From the NCBI RefSeq assembly GCF_900109295.1, contig NZ_FOIZ01000002.1, positions 930,001-994,000 of the forward strand: DNA of 64,000 nucleotides, given 5' to 3'. The notes beneath the pieces are model-generated. The model was not told the DNA's origin. It was given only the letters and a program-made list of their open reading frames with translations, and searched no databases. Made by a program: the position numbers and the translations under genes. Each line of letters starts with the position of its first letter. The stretch's first letter is position 1. The stretch comes from Cognatiyoonia koreensis (GTDB lineage Bacteria > Pseudomonadota > Alphaproteobacteria > Rhodobacterales > Rhodobacteraceae). Positions 46,039 to 55,514 of the stretch are shown one piece after another.

Positions 46039-47370
46039 ATGCGATTGATTGCTGCGGCACTGGCTTTGGTTCTGTCCACGATGGCAGCCAAGGCTGAAGA
46101 GGTTACCACATTCACGCTTGATAACGGGATGGAAGTCGTCGTTATCGAAGACCATCGTGCGCCTGTCGTGGTGCATATGGTCTGGTACCGGATAGGGTCA
46201 GCAGATGAACCGGTCGGTGCATCGGGTGTTGCGCATTTCTTGGAACATCTGCTGTTCAAGGCAACAGACAAGCTGGAATCTGGTGAATTTTCAGCAGTTG
46301 TCGCGGCCAACGGTGGATCAGACAACGCCTTTACCAGCTATGACTACACCGCCTATTTCCAACGCGTTGCAGCCGACCGGCTGGAATTGATGATGGATAT
46401 GGAATCCAATCGGATGAATAACCTGCGGATCACTGCGGCAGACATCGAAACCGAACGCAATGTCGTGCTCGAAGAACGCAACCAGCGCACGGAAAACAAC
46501 CCTAACGCACTTGCGCGCGAGCAGTTCGCAGCCGCGCTTTATCAAAACCACCGCTATGGCGTTCCGATCATCGGCTGGAAGCACGAGATGGAACAACTCG
46601 AACTGGAAGACGCGCTGGACTTCTACGACCTTTATTATTCGCCCAACAACGCCATTCTTGTGGTCGCTGGCGATGTCGACCCCAACGAGGTCAAAGCACT
46701 GGCCGAGCAGTACTACGGTGTGATCCCGGCCGAACCGGAACTGCCCGATCGGATCCGCCCCGAAGAACCGCCGCAGCGGGCCGAACGGCGGATCACCTAT
46801 GTCGATCCGCGCGTCTCGCAACCGTATGTGACGCGATCCTATCTCGCGCCCGAACGTGACGCTGGTGCGCAGGAAGAAGCCGCCGCGCTGGTCTATCTGG
46901 CCGAACTTTTGGGCGGGTCACCATTCACATCCGCGCTGGGCATGGCCCTGCAATTTGACACGCAAACCGCCGTCTACACGAATGCGGGTTATTCCGGCAG
47001 TTCGCTGGATGACACGTCATTCGGTATCACGGTCGCCCCATCCGAAGGCGTCACGTTGTCAGAGGCAGAGGCCGCGATGGATCAGGTAATCGCGGACTTC
47101 ATCGAAGCGCCGATAGAGGCCGACAGGCTTGAACGCATCCGTGCGCAAGTCCGTGCCTCTGAAATCTATGCCAAGGACGACGTGTCGGGTCTGGCGCGGC
47201 GCTATGGCGCGGGGCTGACCCAAGGGCTGACCATCGAAGATATTCAGGCATGGCCAGACATCCTCCAACAAGTGACCGAAGAAGACATCAAAGCCGTCGC
47301 AGCTAAAGTGCTGAACCGCGACCAGTCCGTGACCGGTTGGGTCGTTGCCAGTGAAGAGTATGCAAAGTGA
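46039..47370 (+). CDS. M16 family zinc metallopeptidase, active subunit
   Basis: A protein of 443 residues with signal MRLIAAALALVLSTMAAKAE. The inverted zinc motif HFLEH is at 66-70 in GVAHFLEHLLFKAT, and the downstream metal-binding Glu lies in the segment TERNVVLEERNQR. The chain shows an N-domain and C-domain (ITYVDPRVSQPYVTRSYLAPE). It should be a periplasmic endopeptidase that works with its neighbour, as in mitochondrial processing peptidase and bacterial M16B pairs. Its stop overlaps the next gene's ATG by four bases (ATGA). Confidence 0.93.
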   Translation: MRLIAAALALVLSTMAAKAEEVTTFTLDNGMEVVVIEDHRAPVVVHMVWYRIGSADEPVGASGVAHFLEHLLFKATDKLESGEFSAVVAANGGSDNAFTSYDYTAYFQRVAADRLELMMDMESNRMNNLRITAADIETERNVVLEERNQRTENNPNALAREQFAAALYQNHRYGVPIIGWKHEMEQLELEDALDFYDLYYSPNNAILVVAGDVDPNEVKALAEQYYGVIPAEPELPDRIRPEEPPQRAERRITYVDPRVSQPYVTRSYLAPERDAGAQEEAAALVYLAELLGGSPFTSALGMALQFDTQTAVYTNAGYSGSSLDDTSFGITVAPSEGVTLSEAEAAMDQVIADFIEAPIEADRLERIRAQVRASEIYAKDDVSGLARRYGAGLTQGLTIEDIQAWPDILQQVTEEDIKAVAAKVLNRDQSVTGWVVASEEYAK

Positions 47371-48680
47371 TGAAACGTCTTGTCCTGACCTTATGGTTCG
47401 TCGTTATCGGTTCCGTCGCTTTTGCAGAAATCGACATCAAGACGATCACATCTGACGGCGGCATCGACGCATGGCTTGTCGAAGAACCTTCGATCCCATT
47501 CGTCGCGCTTGAAATCCGTATTCGCGGCGGCACGTCCCTTGATGCACCGGACAAGCGCGGCGCGACAAACCTGATGATGGCACTGATCGAAGAAGGTGCC
47601 GGTGATATGAACGCCCAGGAATACCAGACGAAACTGGAAAGCCTCGCGGCCAGTTTTTCCTTCAGAGCCTATGACGACAGCCTGTCGATTTCCGCGCAGT
47701 TCCTCACCGAAAACCGTGACGAAGCTCTTGCGCTCCTGCGCGAGGCGCTGGTGAACCCGCGGTTTGATCAGGATGCTATCGATCGCGTCCGCGCTCAGGT
47801 CATTGCCGGTATCGCAAGTGACGCCAAGAACCCCAATCGGATTGCAGGTGCCACACTGAATGCGGCCGCTTTCGGTGACCATCCCTATGGGACAAACCCG
47901 GACGGCACCGTTGAAAGCGTAGGGGCGTTGACGCGCGACGATCTGATCGCCGCCCATCAGGCGACGATGACCAAGGACCGCGTTTACGTGGGGGCCGTCG
48001 GTGATATCACCGCTGCAGAACTGGGTCCGATCCTTGACACGCTGCTCGGCGACCTTCCCGAAAACGGCCCGGATTTCCCTGCTGACGTGCCATTCGGTCT
48101 CGAAGGCGGCGTCACCATCGTCGATTACGAAACGCCGCAATCGGTCGCCCTTTTCGGTCACGAAGGAATCAAGCGCGACGATGAGGATTTCTTCGCCGCC
48201 TACATCATCAACGAAGCTTTGGGCGCTGGTGGATTTGAAAGCCGTCTCATGGAAGAGGTGCGCGAAAAGCGCGGTCTGACGTACGGCATCAGCACGTTCC
48301 TCGTACCGAAATTCCATGCGGAAATGTATCTGGGGCAAGTTGCGTCTTCCAACGATACGATCGCACAAGCTATCGAGGTCACGCGCGCTGAATGGGCCCG
48401 TATGGCCGAGCACGGCATGACGCAGGAAGAACTCGACAGCGTCAAAACCTATCTGACAGGGGAATACCCGCTGCGCTTTGACGGGAACTCCGAAATCGCG
48501 TCAATCCTCGTTGGCATGCAGATGACGGATCTGCCACCTGACTATGTCGTCAACCGAAATGACTACATCGAGGCGGTCACACTGGAAGACGTGAATCGCG
48601 TTGCTGCAGAACTGCTGCGGCCGGAAGACCTCCATTTCGTTGTCGTCGGGCAGCCGGTAGGGCTGGAAGCGACTGAATAA
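47367..48680 (+). CDS. M16 family peptidase homologue lacking the zinc motif
   Basis: A protein of 437 residues with a signal peptide (MMKRLVLTLWFVVIGSVAFA). The M16 fold is clear (SIPFVALEIRIRGGTSLDAPDKRGATNLMMALIEEGAGDMN), but the HxxEH zinc site is replaced by NLMMAL, so it cannot cleave by itself. The C-domain FESRLMEEVREKRGLTYGIS and the R/Y pair that contacts substrate backbone are kept. It is the regulatory partner of the upstream active subunit and is translationally coupled to it. Confidence 0.93.
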   Translation: MMKRLVLTLWFVVIGSVAFAEIDIKTITSDGGIDAWLVEEPSIPFVALEIRIRGGTSLDAPDKRGATNLMMALIEEGAGDMNAQEYQTKLESLAASFSFRAYDDSLSISAQFLTENRDEALALLREALVNPRFDQDAIDRVRAQVIAGIASDAKNPNRIAGATLNAAAFGDHPYGTNPDGTVESVGALTRDDLIAAHQATMTKDRVYVGAVGDITAAELGPILDTLLGDLPENGPDFPADVPFGLEGGVTIVDYETPQSVALFGHEGIKRDDEDFFAAYIINEALGAGGFESRLMEEVREKRGLTYGISTFLVPKFHAEMYLGQVASSNDTIAQAIEVTRAEWARMAEHGMTQEELDSVKTYLTGEYPLRFDGNSEIASILVGMQMTDLPPDYVVNRNDYIEAVTLEDVNRVAAELLRPEDLHFVVVGQPVGLEATE

Positions 48681-48734
48681 CCGCCGCTTTTCCACTCTCG
48701 CAGAATCGGAACAGGACATGCTACACCTTGTGGC

Positions 48735-50543
48735 ATGTCCTTTGCTGACCCCCAGATAAAGCCCCAACCTGTCATCCGACAGCTTGATGAAGCCGCCATC
48801 AACCGCATCGCTGCGGGCGAGGTCGTCGAGCGTCCGGCATCCGCCGTCAAGGAACTGGTGGAAAACGCTGTTGATGCAGGCGCGACCAGGATCGAGGTTG
48901 TCATCGCTGACGGGGGAAAAACCCTGATCCGCGTGACCGACAATGGATGTGGCATCGCGTCGAATGATCTGCCGCTCGCCCTTTCCCGCCACGCGACATC
49001 GAAAATCGACGGGTCGGACCTTCTGAATATCCACTCCTTCGGTTTTCGGGGGGAGGCACTTCCGTCGCTCGGCGCTGTTGGTCGCCTGACGATCACAAGC
49101 CGCGCGCAAGGGCAGGACGCCGCCGTCATATCGGTAGATGGCGGCAGGATGTCCGCTGTCAAACCTGCCGCTGTGACTGCTGGCACAATCGTCGAGCTAC
49201 GTGATCTGTTCTATGCGACACCGGCGCGATTGAAATTCCTGCGCACCGACAGGGCTGAAAATCAGGCGATTACGGATGTGGTCAAACGGCTGTCAATGGC
49301 AGAACCGTTCGTGACATTTATCCTGCGCGATGTCTCGGGCGGGGACAGTCGCACCGTTTTCCGCACAGACAGTGAAACTGGAGATCTGTTCGACGCCCTG
49401 CACGGGCGTTTGCGTTCAGTCTTGGGCCGTGATTTTGCAGAGAACGCGCTGGCAATCGATGCAGAGCGTGACGGGTTCCACCTGACCGGCTATGCCGCGT
49501 TGCCGACCTATTCCCGTGGTGCCGCCGTTGCGCAGTTCCTTTTCGTAAACGGCAGGCCGGTCCGTGACCGCATGCTTCTTGGCGCTTTGCGCGCTGCTTA
49601 CATGGATGTTCTGTCGCGGGATCGGCATCCGGTGGCGGCACTGTTCGTGGATTGCGAACCGGAACTGGTCGACGTGAACGTGCACCCGGCTAAATCAGAG
49701 GTGCGGTTTCGCGATCCCGGGGCGGTGCGCGGCCTGATCGTCTCGGGCTTGCGACATGCCTTGGCGGGGGCAGGGCACCGTGCGTCAACAACCGTGGCAG
49801 GAGCAACGTTGGGCGCGATGCAGCCCGCACAGACGGAACCACGCATTTATCAGATGGACCGGCCAGCACCCAGCTTTACCGCCCGCTCTATGACCTTCCA
49901 GTCCGGTTTCGCAGAAGCACCTTCGGCGCGGATCGAACCGGTGGTCGAAGACGACGTTGACCAACTCCCGCTTGGCGCGGCCCGCGCACAGGTCCATGAA
50001 AACTATATCATTGCCCAGACCGAAACGGGCATCGTCATAGTCGACCAGCACGCCGCGCACGAGCGCTTGGTCTATGAGAAACTGAAAGCACAAATGGCCG
50101 ACAACGGTGTGGCAGCGCAGGCGCTTCTCATACCCGAAATCGTGGATCTGGACGCCGCAGAAGCTGCCGATCTATTGGCGCTTTCGGCAGAGCTTTCACA
50201 ACTCGGGCTGACAATCGAACCATTTGGTGGCGGGTCGATCGCGGTCCGCGAAACCCCCGCTATTCTAGGCGAAGTGAATGCAGAAGCGATGATCCGGGAC
50301 ATTCTGGATGAATTGGCTGACCAAGGCGACAGCGCCAGCGTCAAAACCAAGATTGAGGCCATCCTATCGCGTGTCGCCTGTCACGGGTCGATCCGGTCGG
50401 GCCGCCGTATGCAGGGCGCTGAAATGAACGCGCTGTTGCGCGAAATGGAAGCGACGCCCCTGTCGGGGCAGTGCAATCACGGTCGACCCACCTATGTCGA
50501 ATTGAAACTGTCAGATATCGAAAGGCTCTTCGGGCGCACATGA
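48735..50543 (+). CDS. mutL: DNA mismatch repair protein MutL
   Basis: A protein of 602 residues. The GHKL ATPase is intact: [25 protein letters not shown] and TPARLKFL. The C-terminal endonuclease site [12 protein letters not shown] (about 437-448) and [13 protein letters not shown] mean this MutL nicks DNA itself, as in bacteria without MutH. It is preceded by the M16 pair and followed by rmuC at an ATGA overlap. Confidence 0.96.
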   Translation: MSFADPQIKPQPVIRQLDEAAINRIAAGEVVERPASAVKELVENAVDAGATRIEVVIADGGKTLIRVTDNGCGIASNDLPLALSRHATSKIDGSDLLNIHSFGFRGEALPSLGAVGRLTITSRAQGQDAAVISVDGGRMSAVKPAAVTAGTIVELRDLFYATPARLKFLRTDRAENQAITDVVKRLSMAEPFVTFILRDVSGGDSRTVFRTDSETGDLFDALHGRLRSVLGRDFAENALAIDAERDGFHLTGYAALPTYSRGAAVAQFLFVNGRPVRDRMLLGALRAAYMDVLSRDRHPVAALFVDCEPELVDVNVHPAKSEVRFRDPGAVRGLIVSGLRHALAGAGHRASTTVAGATLGAMQPAQTEPRIYQMDRPAPSFTARSMTFQSGFAEAPSARIEPVVEDDVDQLPLGAARAQVHENYIIAQTETGIVIVDQHAAHERLVYEKLKAQMADNGVAAQALLIPEIVDLDAAEAADLLALSAELSQLGLTIEPFGGGSIAVRETPAILGEVNAEAMIRDILDELADQGDSASVKTKIEAILSRVACHGSIRSGRRMQGAEMNALLREMEATPLSGQCNHGRPTYVELKLSDIERLFGRT

Positions 50544-51772
50544 TCCAGATCGGTGACCAGTCCTTTGACCAAACCACAGTCATCATCGCCGCGATTTTGG
50601 CGGCGATCATAATTCTGTTCATGGTGCTCTTGATCATGGTTGTGCGTCGCGCTGGTCAATCCGCAGAAGCAGTCAACTATGTTGCCGGGCAGGTAGGGCG
50701 ACTGGCGCAAGACGTGCAGGTTCTGGGGCAAGGGCAGAACCAGCTTGCTGGCAATATCCAGACAGTCAGCGACGCGCAGGCCAACGCGCAGGTGCGTGTC
50801 ATCCAGACGATGGAAACGCGGCTTGCCGAAGTGCAGGCGCAGATGGCGGACCGATTGGCCGACAACGCAGTCAAATCCGCGCGTTCCCTGTCCGACTTGC
50901 AAGAGCGGATGAAGGAAACGTTGACCGGCAGTTCTGAAAAAACGACGAAAAGCCTGACAGAATTGCAAGAACGGCTCGCGACGATAGACAAGGCACAAAC
51001 CAACATCGAAAAGCTCTCAGGCGACGTTTTATCGTTGCAAGACATCCTGTCCAACAAGCAACGGCGCGGGATGTTCGGGGAAATCCAGCTGACGGATATC
51101 GTTGGCAAGGCTCTGCCCAGCGACAGTTTTGCATTGCAGGCCACGCTTTCAAATGGAAAGCGGGCCGATTGCCTTGTCCATTTGCCCAACCCTCCTGGTC
51201 CGATCGTAATCGACGCGAAATTCCCGTTCGAGGCATACGAGGCGCTTGCGGCAGCCGAAACACCGGATGCGCAGAAGGCCGCCCTGCGCAATCTCGGGTC
51301 AGCGGTACGAGTCCACATCAAGGCGATATCCGAGAAGTACATTATCGAGGGTGAAACAGCGGACGGCGCAATCATGTTCTTGCCGTCAGAGGCGGTCTAT
51401 GCGGAACTGCATGCGCGCCTACCGGAAGTCGTGCGCGAAGGCTTCGCCGCCCGCGTGTGGATCGTGTCGCCCACGACCTGTATGGCAACGCTGAACACGA
51501 TGCGCGCCATTCTGAAAGATGCGCGTATGCGCGAACAGACCGGGGAGATCCGAAAGGCGCTTCGCATGCTGCATCGCGACGTCGAGATCATTGGCGAAAA
51601 GGCGGGAAAGCTCGAAACGCATCTGCGGCAGGCGGGCGAAGATGTTTCCGGTGTTCTGACGGCGGCAACGCGGGCCGGCAAGCGAGCAGACCGGCTGGAC
51701 AACTTCGACTTCGAAGAATTGTCACCAACGTCAGATGATAAGGTCGTTCCCCTTGCGCAACCAAAACCCTAA
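50540..51772 (+). CDS. rmuC: RmuC family DNA recombination protein
   Basis: A protein of 410 residues from ATG 50540 (inside ATGA with mutL; a longer upstream frame only shadows mutL). One membrane helix is at 15-35 ([21 protein letters not shown]), then a long coiled coil (about 40-175: [16 protein letters not shown] and repeats) and the nuclease-like RmuC domain ([33 protein letters not shown]). It limits inversions at short repeats; the enzyme mechanism is unproven. Linkage with mutL suggests a shared DNA-maintenance unit. Confidence 0.9.
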   Translation: MIQIGDQSFDQTTVIIAAILAAIIILFMVLLIMVVRRAGQSAEAVNYVAGQVGRLAQDVQVLGQGQNQLAGNIQTVSDAQANAQVRVIQTMETRLAEVQAQMADRLADNAVKSARSLSDLQERMKETLTGSSEKTTKSLTELQERLATIDKAQTNIEKLSGDVLSLQDILSNKQRRGMFGEIQLTDIVGKALPSDSFALQATLSNGKRADCLVHLPNPPGPIVIDAKFPFEAYEALAAAETPDAQKAALRNLGSAVRVHIKAISEKYIIEGETADGAIMFLPSEAVYAELHARLPEVVREGFAARVWIVSPTTCMATLNTMRAILKDARMREQTGEIRKALRMLHRDVEIIGEKAGKLETHLRQAGEDVSGVLTAATRAGKRADRLDNFDFEELSPTSDDKVVPLAQPKP

Positions 51773-51809
51773 GGGCAAAGTCCCACGAAATAGTTTAAAG
51801 GTAATTCAG

Positions 51810-52178
51810 ATGCAGAAGCCTGTTTTGTGCGCTTTGGCTCTTTCCGGATTGGCCGCCTGCTTTGGTGAACCACTGACCTGGAAGCAGAACCCGGTCGTCG
51901 TCCAGCGCTTCTATGCCGAACAGTTTCAGGATCAGCCATTTGACGTCGGACCGGTTTCAGTTCTTTCGGAAGAGCGTGGAAAGCTGCGGACCTACCTGCT
52001 CACGCCATGCCGAAATGGCACACGTGTTTGCGGCGCGCACGTTGGATCCGTATCCAAGACGCCTGATTTTACAATTGTTTCAGGGGCCTATCCTGGACGT
52101 ACTTTCTACCTCTCGCCGGGTGGTGATGGCTATTTGCTCGTGAACGGGCGCACCATCTCGCTTGCGTGGAACGAATAA
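51810..52178 (+). CDS. small hypothetical lipoprotein
   Basis: A protein of 122 residues from ATG 51810. The lipobox is LAAC (Cys17), so the mature form is lipid-anchored. The rest has several beta-like segments (PFDVGPVSVLSEERGKLRTYLL, GTRVCGAHVGSVSK, AYPGRTFYLSPGGDGYLLVNG) and two more cysteines (CRNGTRVC). I do not recognise the family. A 100-nt gap leads to the next gene. Confidence 0.7.
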   Translation: MQKPVLCALALSGLAACFGEPLTWKQNPVVVQRFYAEQFQDQPFDVGPVSVLSEERGKLRTYLLTPCRNGTRVCGAHVGSVSKTPDFTIVSGAYPGRTFYLSPGGDGYLLVNGRTISLAWNE

Positions 52179-52280
52179 TTCAACGACCGGGGTGATGGCA
52201 TCGTGCCATGGGCCCTCTTTCCCGATTGTGACGGCAATCGCGCCGTGTTTTTTGCTTTTTTATGACCACAGAGATTACGA

Positions 52281-52715
52281 GTGACAGAGTTTACGGAAAC
52301 CGCAAGAGACGTGTCTGAACAGTTATTGGAACGATCTGGGACAGCAATGCTTTCGGGTGAATTTGAGGAGTTTTTGAGCTGCTTCGAGTTGCCGAACGAA
52401 ATCCATACCTTTGACGGGTCGCAAATACTCAAGACGATAGAAGACGTGCGTAGGGTCTATGACAAGGTGCGCTCGTTTTACGTGCTGGAAAACGTCACTG
52501 ACCTTGTGCGCCGTTGTGTCGAAGCAGAGTTTCAGGATGAAACCACAGTTTCTGCCGTCCATGAATCCCGACTTCTAAGCGGTGACCGTCAGATCAACGA
52601 ACCCTTCGCGGTCTTTTCTATTATCAAGTTCACAGTGGGCGGCTGGAAACTGGTGCGCAGTGACTATGCGGTTGATCATCCACCGGCACTAATCGCCGCA
52701 CTGTGTCAGCGTTAA
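52281..52715 (+). CDS. hypothetical NTF2-like (SnoaL-fold) protein
   Basis: A protein of 144 residues with a GTG start and a weak ribosome site. The pattern (SGEFEEFLSCFELPNEIHTFDGSQIL near 25-50, DVRRVYDKVRSFYVLEN, and FAVFSIIKFTVGGWKLVRSDYAV at 109-131) suggests the cone-shaped NTF2/SnoaL fold: small hydrophobic pocket proteins with diverse roles. No ligand or catalytic motif is obvious, so the call rests on pattern only. It is followed by a strong terminator. Confidence 0.6.
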   Translation: MTEFTETARDVSEQLLERSGTAMLSGEFEEFLSCFELPNEIHTFDGSQILKTIEDVRRVYDKVRSFYVLENVTDLVRRCVEAEFQDETTVSAVHESRLLSGDRQINEPFAVFSIIKFTVGGWKLVRSDYAVDHPPALIAALCQR

Positions 52716-52729
52716 ACACCCGCTCACAC

Positions 52730-52757
52730 AAAAAAGGCCCGCAATGCGGGCCTTTAT
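52730..52757. terminator. bidirectional terminator between the NTF2-like gene and chrR
   Basis: AAAGGCCCGCA (52733-52743) and TGCGGGCCTTT (52745-52755) are fully complementary; on the minus strand TTTTTT follows the stem, closing the rpoE-chrR transcript. Confidence 0.9.
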
Positions 52758-52775
52758 TGACCAGTAACCGACCCA

Positions 52776-53441
52776 CTAAATCCGCATGAATTTCTGCGCG
52801 ATTCTGGGCAGCAAGCTGTTGAACTGCAGTGGCGCATCAGTCGCGGCAAGGCAGATGCAATCCACACCTTCAGCAGCGACGGGCGTGTGAACCAGATCTT
52901 CGTTTGCAACTTCGATATCGCCTGCAGCGAAATAATCGTCATCGTCAGCAAATGCACCCTGCAGAACCAACGTCAGTTCGGTGCCATTGTGGCCGTGATC
53001 CGGCATTGCCGCGCCTGCAGGGATCTTCAACAACCGTACAGTTGCACGATCCGATGTCTTAAGGATCATCTGGCTGACCCCGCCACCAACCTTGCGCCAT
53101 TTCACAGCGTCAATGTCGCCTGAAACATAGTCACGCAGTGGCGATGGAAACACACCGCTCTTAACAGCAAGCGAGTTCAAAGGCTCCTCGGCAGGCGCAT
53201 CGGAAATCAGTGCCATCGTTGCCGCGAGGCTGTTTTCAGCCATTTCGACCGCGTCTGTTTTCATCATCACTTCACCGCCCACAGCATCGTACTCTGCCAA
53301 GGCAGCGCGGCAGGTGTCGCACATGGAAATGTGCGAAGCGACGACGACATTGAACGCCTCTGGCAGCGTTCCGGCGGAGTAACCCATGAGAAGATCATTG
53401 GTGAGGTGATGTTTGATATTCTTTGTCATTGTACCGTTCAT
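52776..53441 (-). CDS. chrR: ChrR-type anti-sigma factor, zinc-binding with cupin domain
   Basis: A protein of 221 residues. The N-terminal anti-sigma domain has the zinc ligands in NIKHHLTNDLL and ASHISMCDTCRAAL (His and CxxC, about 10-46). The C-terminal cupin domain has HGHNGTELTLVLQGAF (about 148-163), also metal-binding. In R. sphaeroides ChrR holds RpoE inactive until singlet oxygen triggers its breakdown. Its ATG overlaps the rpoE stop by four bases (ATGA), ensuring balanced synthesis. An ATG four codons later is the alternative. Confidence 0.94.
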   Translation of the reverse strand: MNGTMTKNIKHHLTNDLLMGYSAGTLPEAFNVVVASHISMCDTCRAALAEYDAVGGEVMMKTDAVEMAENSLAATMALISDAPAEEPLNSLAVKSGVFPSPLRDYVSGDIDAVKWRKVGGGVSQMILKTSDRATVRLLKIPAGAAMPDHGHNGTELTLVLQGAFADDDDYFAAGDIEVANEDLVHTPVAAEGVDCICLAATDAPLQFNSLLPRIAQKFMRI

Positions 53442-53989
53442 GTCATCGCGTGGCGCAAGCGTTCCAGCGCCAGCCTAATTCTAGATTTAATGGTCCCGAG
53501 CGGAAGTCCAGTTTCCGTAGCAATTTCAGAGTGCGACAAATCGCCAAAATAGGCCTTTTCGATCAGGATCCTTTGTTTCTCCGGGAGCGAGGCCAAGGCT
53601 GCGCCCAAACGTTCTGTATCTTCTGCCAAGGCCATAACGTCGGCTTGGTCTGGTTCGGCTTCCGGTCCCCAAGGCAATTCCTCGGGTTCCGGCCTGCGGT
53701 CCTTGCGTAGAAAATCGATGCGCCGGTTTCGGGCGATCGTAAATATCCACGTCGACACGCTTGCCTTTGCAGGATCAAACAAGTGTGCCTTCCGCCACAG
53801 CGTTGCCATGACATCTTGGGCGCATTCTTCAGCGACATCGTGCGCAGCGCCCGACTTCATCAGAAACGACTTCACGCGCGGCGCGAAATAGCCAAACAAC
53901 TCTGCAAAAGCAGCCTTGTCTTGCTGGTCGCGCACCGCCTGCATCTGGGCAATCCAGAGCAACCGCTGGTTCATTTTTGCGTCCGTCAT
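53438..53989 (-). CDS. rpoE: ECF sigma factor RpoE
   Basis: A protein of 183 residues from ATG 53989, with GGGAGA upstream; the ORF runs further but without such a site. Sigma region 2 is FAELFGYFAPRVKSFLMKSG to FDPAKASVSTWIFTIARNRRIDFLRK, and region 4 is LPEKQRILIEKAYFGDLSHSEIATETGLPLGTIKSRI. It should direct RNA polymerase to singlet-oxygen and peroxide-response promoters. A matching promoter sits about 100 nt upstream, predicting self-activation. Confidence 0.95.
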   Translation of the reverse strand: MTDAKMNQRLLWIAQMQAVRDQQDKAAFAELFGYFAPRVKSFLMKSGAAHDVAEECAQDVMATLWRKAHLFDPAKASVSTWIFTIARNRRIDFLRKDRRPEPEELPWGPEAEPDQADVMALAEDTERLGAALASLPEKQRILIEKAYFGDLSHSEIATETGLPLGTIKSRIRLALERLRHAMT

Positions 53990-54069
53990 GTCTCCCGCTT
54001 TCAAAGAGCAGCGCTTTGCCCTTGTGTGACCCGTATTGGGGGGTAGCACAACATCCTTGGCATCGGCTG

Positions 54070-54099
54070 TGATCTCTTCTGAGGCCGTAAACATATGAA
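54070..54099 (+). promoter_or_regulatory. predicted RpoE promoter of the amine-oxidase operon
   Basis: TGATCT (54070-54075), an 18-nt spacer and TATGAA (54094-54099). It matches the RpoE consensus TGATC(C/T)-N17-18-TA-rich as I recall it, about 110 nt upstream of the first gene. Confidence 0.65.
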
Positions 54100-54128
54100 A
54101 TTTACGCAGGTCTTCGCCGGTTGGATCA
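54099..54128 (-). promoter_or_regulatory. predicted RpoE promoter of rpoE-chrR
   Basis: On the minus strand TGATCC (54123-54128) is separated by 18 nt from TAAATT (54099-54104). It faces the plus-strand promoter, with their -10 boxes meeting at 54099. Confidence 0.72.
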
Positions 54129-54215
54129 AAACTTTTTTCAAGAATTATGCATCCGGCTTTCTTCTTCGCCGTATCAAGCATAACAACGACTTGCTGGTGA
54201 TGGGGAAGACAATAA

Positions 54216-55514
54216 ATGCCATTCGAAACAGGAACAGCAGCGCCGCGCTCGGTGGCTGTGATCGGGGCAGGCATATCAGGCATGGGGGCCGCCCATCTTC
54301 TGGCAAAGGACCACCGGGTCGTTCTGTTCGAAGCTGAAAAGCGTCTGGGAGGGCATGCACGTACCAAAATGGCCGGTCCGAACCGGGATGTACCTGTTGA
54401 TACAGGGTTTATCGTCTTCAACTATGCCAACTACCCGAACCTGACGGCACTGTTCGAGCATCTTGATGTGCCAGTGACCGAAAGCAACATGAGCTTTGGA
54501 ACCTCCTTCGATGGCGGTCGCTTGGAATATGCGCTTACCAGCGTCGGCTCCTTATTCGCGCAAAAGCGAAACCTCGCGAACCCGAAATTTTTGCGCATGG
54601 TTCGTGACATTTTTCATTTTAACAAGCACGGTCTTGCGGCAAGCCAGGAAGACGGTCTGACAATCCGCGGACTTCTCGAGAAGCTTGGTCTGTCTCAGTT
54701 TTTCGCCGATCACTACCTGTTGCCGTTCTCTGGGGCGATCTGGTCGACGCCAAAAGAAAAGATCATGGATTTCCCGGCGCACGCGCTGATGAAATTCTTC
54801 GACAATCACGCGCTGCTTGGGGCAACCGGCCAGCATCAATGGTATACTGTTAAAGGTGGTTCCTCAGAATACGTCACGCGGCTGGGTGCCGATATGTTCA
54901 AGCGTGGCGTCGATATGCGGTTGGGTGCCGCGATCGACGGAGTGCGCCGCACGCCCTTGGGGGTAGAGGTCAAGGCACGCGGTGGCAACTGGGAACAGTT
55001 CGACGAAGTTGTCTTCGCGACCCACTCAGACACGACGCTCGCGCTTTTGTCCGATGCCACTGCCCAAGAAAAAGCGACACTCGGTGCCATTCGGTATCAG
55101 CCCAACAAGATCGTGCTTCATTCAGACACATCTGTGATGCCGAAACGTAAGCCTGTTTGGGCTTCATGGGTCTACACCGAAGCGGCAGGCAAGACCTGCG
55201 ACCAGATCGACCTAACCTATTGGATGAATTCTCTGCAAAGCTGGCTGACTGACCGTGACTACATGGTCACGCTGAACACGACACGCGACATCGACCCCAA
55301 ATTGATCTGGGACGAGGTGTCTCTCGCCCATCCGGTTTACGACAACGCCGCACTCGCTGCACAAGAACAGGCAGCGATAATGAACGGGTCCAATCGAACA
55401 TGGTTCTGCGGGGCCTGGATGAAGAACGGCTTTCATGAAGACGGGCTTGCCTCTGCCTATGATGTCGTTCACGCGCTCAACGCTGTCGAGCGCCTGAAAG
55501 TCGCGGCCGAGTGA
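54216..55514 (+). CDS. flavin amine-oxidase-like protein, first gene of the RpoE-linked operon
   Basis: A protein of 432 residues with GGGGAAG upstream of its ATG. The FAD motif VIGAGISGMGAAHLLA (15-30) and FEAEKRLGGHARTKM begin the fold, and FCGAWMKNGFHEDGLASAYDVV near the end is the second FAD contact. It corresponds to R. sphaeroides RSP_1091, which by memory is in the RpoE regulon and linked to furan fatty acid synthesis; the reaction here is inferred. It heads five genes in tight order, each overlapping or a few nt apart. Confidence 0.9.
   Translation: MPFETGTAAPRSVAVIGAGISGMGAAHLLAKDHRVVLFEAEKRLGGHARTKMAGPNRDVPVDTGFIVFNYANYPNLTALFEHLDVPVTESNMSFGTSFDGGRLEYALTSVGSLFAQKRNLANPKFLRMVRDIFHFNKHGLAASQEDGLTIRGLLEKLGLSQFFADHYLLPFSGAIWSTPKEKIMDFPAHALMKFFDNHALLGATGQHQWYTVKGGSSEYVTRLGADMFKRGVDMRLGAAIDGVRRTPLGVEVKARGGNWEQFDEVVFATHSDTTLALLSDATAQEKATLGAIRYQPNKIVLHSDTSVMPKRKPVWASWVYTEAAGKTCDQIDLTYWMNSLQSWLTDRDYMVTLNTTRDIDPKLIWDEVSLAHPVYDNAALAAQEQAAIMNGSNRTWFCGAWMKNGFHEDGLASAYDVVHALNAVERLKVAAE

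Noticed and set aside
47391..48413. 340-codon minus-strand frame over the second M16 gene
   Set aside because: Shadow of a well-supported gene; no signal, no ribosome site and no family motif.
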